Shown here: positions 57,601-64,000 of the stretch, in pieces
Position numbering within the stretch: the stretch's first letter is position 1
Layout: each line of letters opens with the position of its first letter
NCBI GenBank assembly: GCA_029817715.1
Contig: JARUPY010000371.1
Location: forward strand, 496,001 to 560,000
Origin: Melastoma dodecandrum
Lineage: Eukaryota > Streptophyta > Magnoliopsida > Myrtales > Melastomataceae
DNA: 64,000 nucleotides
Direction of reading: 5' to 3'
Notes under the pieces: model-generated
What the model was told of the DNA's origin: nothing
The model's database searches: none
The model's input: only the letters and a program-made list of their open reading frames with translations
Position numbers and translations under genes: made by a program

Positions 57601-60600
57601 CAGCCAGACATCCGCTGTGGCGACCAACGTCTCGACGCTCCAGTCGCAGGTTGCTCAGAATACGACCTCGATCTCGACTGAGGCGACGACCCGCGCAACC
57701 GCCGACTCGCAGCTTGCCTCTCAGATCACGACGGTCAGCGCGTCGGCCAACCGCCAGCGCGTCTTCTTCCAGAGCGCCGCTCCGGCAGGCCAGACCGATG
57801 CTGTCTGGTTCAACATGTCGGACGGCAACAAGCCGTATTCCTGGAATGGCACCGCATGGGTACCTCAGCAGGACACCGGCATCGCGACAGTCGCGACAGC
57901 GGTCACGAACGAGCAGAACGCGCGCACGACGCAGTATGGCGCGCTGAATACATCGATCCAGGGCCTTCTCACGACGGTCGGCCAGAATTCGGCCGCGATC
58001 ACGGCGAACGCCCAGACCGCTGCCACCCAGACCTCGGCTGTTGCCAGCAACCTTGCGACCCTCCAGACCACGGTGGGCCAGAACACGGCGGCGATCTCTG
58101 CTGAGCAGACCACGCGCGCTACCGCCGATACGCAGCTTGCGTCTCAGATTTCGACCGTCAGCACCTCGGCCAATCGCCAGCGCGTGTTCTTCCAGACGAG
58201 CGCTCCGCCCGGCGCCACCGACGCCGTTTGGTTCAACGCGAGCCAGGGCAACACGCCTTACTCGTGGAATGGCGCTAGCTGGGTCCCGGCTCAGGATGCA
58301 GGGATCGCGGCCGTCGCCGCTGCTGTCTCATCCGAGCAGTCTACCCGCACGACGAACGATAACGCTCTTGGCACCCGCATCGACAGCGTCGTTGCAGCCA
58401 ATGGCGTGAACGCATCTGCCATCTCGACAGAGACGACCGCACGCCAGAATGGCGATGCTGGCCTCGCCAATCAGATCACGCAGCTCACGTCGCAGACGAA
58501 CAATTCATTCGCTGGCGTCAACAGCTCTATCTCGACGCTGACGAGCAACCTATCGGCCGAGACGACGACACGCCAACAGTCGGTCTCGACCCTCTCCAAG
58601 ACGCTCGCCAACACGACTGTCTGGGTCCTGCCGACCGCGCCTAGCATCCTTCGCATGTTCCCTGTGGGAACAAACTACCACGCGAACTCGCTCCCTGCCG
58701 GGGGCGGCACTCAGTGGGCCAGCTCGGGAAGCGGCAATAACCAGATATCGATCTTCTCCGGCCAGGGCAGTTATGCCCTCGACAATGTTCTAGTCATGTC
58801 GATGACGGCCGTTGCCAATAGCATTTACGTCAATGCCGATTGGACGATGCCTGTTATTTCAGGTTACACCTACGAGTTCAGCGGAATGGTCGCCCAGATT
58901 GCGGGCACTGTCACGCTCAGCATCATCTTCCTCGACGCATCCGGAAATACGCTCTCCTCGTCTAACTCGACGACGGTTGGTGGCGCTTTCACTGCGAACA
59001 CGGTAACAGCCGGTTCATCCACTTACACTCAAATGTGGACGTACGGTACCGCGCCGACCAATGCTGTATCTGCTACGTGCCGCTTCACCTTGACGTCGGC
59101 GCCTAACACAGCAGCCACCGCATATCTCTACAACTTCTATTTTGGACGGACGGCGGGGTCGACTGTCTCCTTCCCGACAGCTTGGCGCGTCGCTGCAACT
59201 GCCCAGACATGGTACAATACGTCAGCCAACAATCAGCTTTATACATGGAACACGACCAGCGAATCCTGGGTAATCTCCAGCGACTCGCGCATCGACCAAA
59301 ATATCGCAGCCATCACGGCAGAGACCTCGGCTCGACAGACGGCTGATACCGCAAACACAAATGCGCTGAACAGCGCTGTGTCGGTAATCAACGGCAACAT
59401 CTCGACGATCACCAACAATCAGTCGACCTTTTCGAACAATCTCGGATCGCTGACCACTACGGTGAGCGGCGTATCCGCTGTTGCAGCCCGCCAGCGTGTA
59501 TTCTTCCAGAAACGTAGCGCCTACCGGTAACACTGATGCTGTATGGTACAATACTGCAAACAACAATATCCCATATCAGTGGAACGGGACGACATGGGCT
59601 CCTGCACAGGACCTCACGATCCAGACCGCACTGGCAAACATCACGGCAGAGCAGACAGCGCGAGCGAATGGAGATGCGTCTCTCACCACCTCGCTGACGC
59701 AGTACCAGTCGCAGACCAATAACTCGATTTCGACGATCAACAATTCGATCTCGACGCTGACGAATAACCTGTCGGCGGAGGCATCTACGCGTCAGCAGAC
59801 GGTCGTTGCCCTTGCAAGCTCTCTTGCGAACACGACAGTATGGAACCAGAGCACCGCGCCGACCCTCAACCAGATGTTCCCGGTGGCGTCAACGCGCATC
59901 CTAACGGATCATGTAACCTCAACGGCAATCCTTTTCTCGGCCTTTGCTTCAAACAGCAACACTTACTCGGAGAAAATGGCGTCAAATCCTCTGGCGCCAA
60001 ATGGCATCGATTCCATTATACTGCTCACTGTTTCCCCGCAGAATAGTGCCTCGGCGTTTGTCTACATAGATTACTTCGTCCCCGTGATCGTCGGTCAGAC
60101 CTACGAATTCAACGGTATGATGGCTGTTGTGTCGGGCACAGCTTACCTACAGATTATTTTCTTCGACGCCAACAACAACATCCTAGGCAATGCAGTTTCG
60201 ACCGCTGGCACGTTTACGAACGGCGCTTTCACGCAGAATTACGCCTATGGAACCGCTCCGGCAAATACCTCCTATGCCACCTGCCGCATCGTCGCGAACA
60301 GCCACCGCATCAGGTCAAGGTCAGGCGGCATTTTACAACTTCTTCTTCGGTCGTTCGGCGTCGGCGACAGTGTCTACGCCCAGCGCGTGGAGAGCATCCT
60401 GCGTCAACCAGATTTGGTACAACACGGCGCAGTACAATCAGCTCTATTCGTGGAACACGACTACCCGCTCATGGGCTGTGGCGAGCGATACTCGCATCGA
60501 TACGAATATCGCTGCAATAACAAATGAGTCCAACGCTCGCGTATCCGGCGACAACGCGCAGGCGAATGCTCTTCAGGGATATGTAACGCAATTCAACGGC

Positions 60601-61677
60601 AACATAGCGACGCTTACGACGCAATATAACACTCTATCGACCAACTATGGCTCGCTCTCGTCGACAGTCACCAACGTTTCGGCGTCGGCCTCCCGTCAGC
60701 GCATCTTCGTGCAGTCGAGTGCTCCGCCTGGAGCAACTGATGCTGTGTGGTTCGACACCGCGCAGAACAATACTCCGTACTCCTGGAACGGATCGAGCTG
60801 GGTATCAATCCAGGATCAGTCAATTCCGACACTGTTCGCCAACGTCTCAAACGAAATCACGGCGCGTCAGAATGGAGACAGCGCCAACGCCACGTCGATC
60901 CAGAATCTGACGACCATCGTCAACGGTCATAGCGCGCAGCTCACGACGCAGTCCAGCTCGATCGATGGTCTTCAGGTCCAGTACAGCGTGACCGGAACGA
61001 TCGACAATACGACAGGCGGCTTCGTCTTCAGCGGTATCAAGCAGAACAACGGAACCGCTGTCTATACGACGACTTTCAACTCAAACGTCGTCATCAATGG
61101 CTCGCTTCTCGTCAGCGGCACCGTCGATCAAGGTGTGTTGAACGCGTCGTCGGCGGGAAATCTGCGGACGCCGAGAAACATCCAGTACTTCGTGTCTGCT
61201 GGCTGGAGCACCTTCACCGTACCGGCTGGAATCTACTGGCTTACCGTCGAGTGCTGGGGCGGTGGTAGCGCAGGCGCCACCAACGGCTATGGAGGCTCGG
61301 GCGGAGGTTACGCTACAGCGAGCTTCGCGGTCACTCCTGGAGGCGGATGTTCGTTCCTCGTCGGAGGAGGCGGCGGTGGATCGGGAGGCAGCGGCGGCGA
61401 CTCGATCTTCTACGACACCGCTGGCAACGTCCAGGTGCATGCGATCGGTGGTGGGTATCAGGCTCCAGGTGGCGCTTCCGCTGGTCAGTTCGGTATTGCA
61501 GGCGGCTTCGGCTTCACCTCGAACTACACGAGCGGCCCCTGGCCGGGCGGTGGCGCCTTCTGCACCCCGACAAACCTTCGCGGTGTCGGTGCTCAGATTC
61601 CGGGTGGTGGTGGCGGTGTCGGCGCGGCTGGTAATCCTCAGCCGGGTGCCGTGGGAATGGTGAAAGTGTCATACTAA
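54632..61677 (+). CDS. tail fibre protein 4, giant (about 2,350 aa, frameshifted)
   Basis: Shared anchor (MTYSIYKADGTLLATLNDNT, GQLWFNEKNNVISVY), then more than 1,000 residues of trimeric coiled-coil repeats (NTSAITTNAKTAADANSATN). Six copies of a module of about 40 residues (RQRVFFQ...DAVWFN...NTPYSWNGTSWVPAQD) punctuate it. Two copies of a larger beta-sandwich module, each starting SLANTTVW and containing GYTYEF/GQTYEF, follow. The end is a DUF1983-like module and a Gly-rich tip ending GMVKVSY. Frame changes near 59515 and 60297. Likely the long, flexible receptor-binding fibre. Confidence 0.8.
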
Positions 61678-61680
61678 ATA
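61675..61680 (+). promoter_or_regulatory. TAAATA box, 4 nt before a start codon
   Basis: CTAAATA, whose TAA is the fibre 4 stop, then AAGT and ATG 61685. Confidence 0.5.
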
Positions 61681-61684
61681 AAGT

Positions 61685-62293
61685 ATGGCTACATTCAACC
61701 AGACTGACACGATCAATGTCTACCATTATGCAATCGTCGACAGCAACGGCATTGTCGTCAATTGCATGATGGGCCCAAAGGTCTTCAATTATCGTGATAA
61801 TGCTGGAAATACCGCAATCTACGATGCGACGGGCACGGTCGACATTGGATGGTCGACGAGCGACGGCGGCAAGACGTGGACGGTAGGGGCTCTCCCGGCT
61901 GCCACGCTCCTCGCCGGATTGAGTTGGAAGCAGAACAGCGTCCTCGCGAACGTTTGGTCCTTCAACCTCGGGACGTCGTCATCTCCGATGATCGTTACGA
62001 CGACGCTCGACAATAATGGGCAAACGTCGATGCTGAAAATCGCGATGTGGGCGCAGCTCAACGCGAGCAACGCAAATGCGCTGGAGCCTTACTCCAACGT
62101 CGACTTTAGCACTGCTTCTCTCACAGTCGCTCAGGCCACGTCGTTGGCTACGAAGGCAGGGCAGATCGTCAGCCAGTCCTATGCCGCTCTCAACGCGGGT
62201 GTTCAGGCAATCAATGCTGGCACCATCAAGACAATGGCCGACGTCAACGCGGGTCTCATGGCCGGACCCGACACAGACCTACTGACCGCATAA
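61685..62293 (+). CDS. DUF4376-like fibre-associated protein, 202 aa
   Basis: Intact. MATFNQTDTINVYHYAIVDS; C-terminal SLTVAQATSLATKAGQIVSQ, SYAALNAGVQAINAGTI fits DUF4376. Partner of fibre 4 or 5. Its stop codon TAA is the start of the ATAAATA box at 62290. Confidence 0.65.
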   Translation: MATFNQTDTINVYHYAIVDSNGIVVNCMMGPKVFNYRDNAGNTAIYDATGTVDIGWSTSDGGKTWTVGALPAATLLAGLSWKQNSVLANVWSFNLGTSSSPMIVTTTLDNNGQTSMLKIAMWAQLNASNANALEPYSNVDFSTASLTVAQATSLATKAGQIVSQSYAALNAGVQAINAGTIKTMADVNAGLMAGPDTDLLTA

Positions 62294-62296
62294 ATA
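62291..62296 (+). promoter_or_regulatory. ATAAATA promoter box
   Basis: GCATAAATACT, 24 nt before ATG 62321; the leader carries AAGGAAAG as ribosome binding site. Confidence 0.5.
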
Positions 62297-62320
62297 CTAG
62301 GACATTCTACCAAGGAAAGC

Positions 62321-63314
62321 ATGCCCTACACGATTAAGCTCAGCAATGGTAATGCGCTCACCACCGTAAACGATCAGACATTCGATACCTTCTCGACGCC
62401 TCTTACTCTTGTCGGTCGTGGATCAGTGAACTACGGCCCGGCGTTCGATCAGAACTTCGTCTACCTGCTGGAGAATTTCGCGAGCGCGACGGCTCCGAAC
62501 ATGCCCCTCATCGGGCAGCTTTGGTATGACACGTCGATTGGTCTTCTGAAGCTCTACAACGGCACTGGCGCGTGGACCGTGTTCGCCAACGTTGGCGGTC
62601 TTGGCAACACGATCGGCATCAACCAGGGCACGACCCTGGCTGGCGCGATCTCGGGCGTGAACCGCATTGCCGGATCGACCGGCGTCATCCTCCAGAACTC
62701 TGTGACCAAGAACTCGACGACCGTTTGCGTGAACTTCTCCGAAGGCAAGATCATCTCGATCGCCTCGGCAGAGACCGTTGCAGCCGGTGTGCTTCCCGCG
62801 TCCATCTTCGTCGAAGGATCGAGCTTTCCTCTCTCCTCTCGCTTCCCCAACGGCCTCTCAGCGGGCGTAACGATCGCGACCGACCCTGTCGGCTACGTCA
62901 ATGCCGGTCTTGCTACATCGTCGCTCTACGCGGACGTCGCTGAACGCTATGAGACATCCGACGAGGTCTCCTCGGGAGATGTCGTGTCGCTCGGTGGTGA
63001 CAAGGAAATCTGCCTCACGACCGAAGCCGAGGACATTAACGTGTTCGGCGTCATCAGCACCGCGCCATGCCTCCAGATGAACCAAGGCGCGGGGCCGGAC
63101 GATACTCACCCAAACGTCGCGCTTGTTGGCCGCGTCCCGTGCAAGGTCGTCGGTCCGGTTCGGAAGGGTCAGCGCGTTGTGTCTGCCGGGCTTCCCGGAA
63201 TCGCCAAGGCAGCCGAGGGCTCTGTTGATCCTCTAGCGATCATCGGCCCGTGCCCTACAGGACAAGACGACGCTGGATATCGCGCTGGTGGAAGTGGCGG
63301 TCGGCCGCTCATGA
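62321..63314 (+). CDS. tail fibre/short fibre protein 5 (frameshifted)
   Basis: About 330 residues. Shared anchor domain (MPYTIKLSNGNALTTVNDQT, NFVYLLENFAS, GQLWYDTSIGLLKLYNG), then SLYADVAERYETSDEVSSGD, NVFGVISTAPCLQMN and VALVGRVPCKVVGPVRKGQR, a C-terminal domain (peptidase-G2-like) usual at the end of short fibre proteins in T4-like marine phages. After a frame change near 63250 it ends KTTLDIALVEVAVGRS at 63314, overlapping the next ATG. The longer open frame through 63949 is an indel artefact. Confidence 0.75.
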
Positions 63315-64000
63315 GCTATCAGTCCGGTCTGAGGATCACGGCCGCAAGCATATCTGCTTTCTACAACAGCGTGCTCCGCGTCTACGGAACGGGCTCGGGC
63401 GACTACGGCTACGGTCAGACCGCTTTAGCGCTTGCTAATCCTACTCTCGCGGCCGATGCGCCGATCTCGGGCGTCGACATGCAAGCCCTGTTCGCTTCGG
63501 TCACACTGCTCGCCAACCATCAGGGGGTTGCGCCTAATCCAACCTATGGGATCACGCCCGCATCCGGCACGGTGGTGCAAGCAAGCTCTGACCTCGGAAC
63601 GATCGTCGCAGGTGTAGTGGCCAACAGGCTGCTTAAGGCAAGCTCTGCCTCGTCGACAATCCCCGCCGTGCAGACTGTCACGCAGCCGACCTCGTGGGCG
63701 AATCAAGCAATCACCACGAACTTCACCGCAACGTTTGCATCCGAAGATGCCGCGAGGTTCTTCTTCAATCAGGGCGGCACGATCAATCTTCGCTTCTCAC
63801 ATCCCAAGGGTGTCGGCGGCCCCGGATATCGAATGGAACTACGCACTGGGTACAAACGTCGGCACCGTCGCCTTCGGTGCGCACGGCGCCACCAACAACG
63901 GTGCCGTTCCCAATTCGAGAACAAGGATTGGCTACTACGAGCTGACTGACCTTCCGCTCGAAGTCCTCGGTATCGCCGGGATCGCAAGCAATGCGCTTTT
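63311..64000 (+). CDS. structural protein (partial at window edge, frameshifted)
   Basis: ATG 63311 overlaps the fibre 5 stop (ATGA). MSYQSGLRITAASISAFYNS VLRVYGTGSGDYGYGQTALA is a pattern recurring in cyanophage-like structural proteins downstream of fibres. Frame changes near 63825, after which DIEWNYALGTNVGTVAFGAH to YYELTDLPLEVLGIAGIASN runs off the right end. Role in the virion unknown. Confidence 0.65.

Noticed and set aside
52680..57700. Long near-identical DNA repeats in the fibre coiled coils as a DNA-level repeat array
   Set aside because: They follow codon periodicity and encode trimeric coiled-coil heptads; protein-level repetition explains them.
62321..63949. A single 542-residue fibre gene
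   Set aside because: A frame change near 63250 gives a natural end (DIALVEVAVGRS) with an ATGA overlap to a second gene whose N-terminus MSYQSGLRITAASISAFYNS matches a separate structural family.
1..64000. CRISPR arrays, insertion sequences, integrase or attachment sites
   Set aside because: No regularly spaced direct repeats and no transposase- or recombinase-like product were seen; repeats present are in-frame protein repeats of the fibres.

Overview
The window is a contiguous, G+C-rich stretch of a large lytic myovirus genome of the T4 superfamily. The tail genes identify it: a gp25-like baseplate protein with its EPR motif, a very long gp6-like wedge protein, a giant structural protein of about 3,480 residues, and a run of fibre genes sharing a GQLWYD-type N-terminal domain, an organisation I associate with cyanophage-like and rhizobial (PhiM12-like) T4 relatives. 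An alphaproteobacterial host is plausible from composition and tail style but is an inference. No head, packaging, integrase or lysogeny gene is present.

Layout. 1-5 kb: a frameshifted PNKP-like RNA/DNA end-processing gene, a secreted lytic transglycosylase, and a leftward operon of small proteins including an S24-like peptidase. 4.4-5.1 kb and 17.4-18.0 kb: two paralogous protein-kinase-like genes. 5.06-5.81 kb: the only long non-coding stretch, with a strong stem-loop. 6.5-11.3 kb: cysteinyl-tRNA synthetase, a cREC-like receiver, orotate phosphoribosyltransferase, an RNase HI-like protein and a SpoT/MESH1-like HD hydrolase, with very small genes in the gaps. 11.4-13.7 kb: a leftward double-AAA+ ATPase ending in a UUCG terminator. 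14.3-21.6 kb: MazG-like and DnaE-like fragments plus many unknowns. 21.6-30.9 kb: an NAD+/ADP-ribose island with NMN adenylyltransferase-Nudix, nicotinamide phosphoribosyltransferase, macrodomain, NADAR protein, and a single-ORF fusion of a 2H-phosphoesterase-like domain to an IF3 C-terminal domain. 30.9-64 kb: the tail and fibre module, with five fibre-type genes interleaved with small DUF4376-like partner proteins.

How it fits together. NMNAT plus NAMPT is the gene pair known as NAD+ reconstitution pathway 2, which restores NAD+ destroyed by abortive defence systems. The macrodomain and NADAR proteins could remove ADP-ribose from macromolecules, and PNKP, cREC and 2H domains suggest RNA-end or cyclic-nucleotide processing. 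The island is preceded by two identical-arm 17-bp palindromes, the second abutting a T4-late-type TATAAATA box. Nine genes start 4-5 nt after a [CTG]TAAATA box, almost all without a Shine-Dalgarno sequence, suggesting leaderless or nearly leaderless late mRNAs. Four other genes follow ATAAATA boxes at longer distances.

Quality. About 35-40 apparent frameshifts break otherwise well-conserved genes. They look like uncorrected long-read indels, so I give gene-level spans across them and say where the frame changes.
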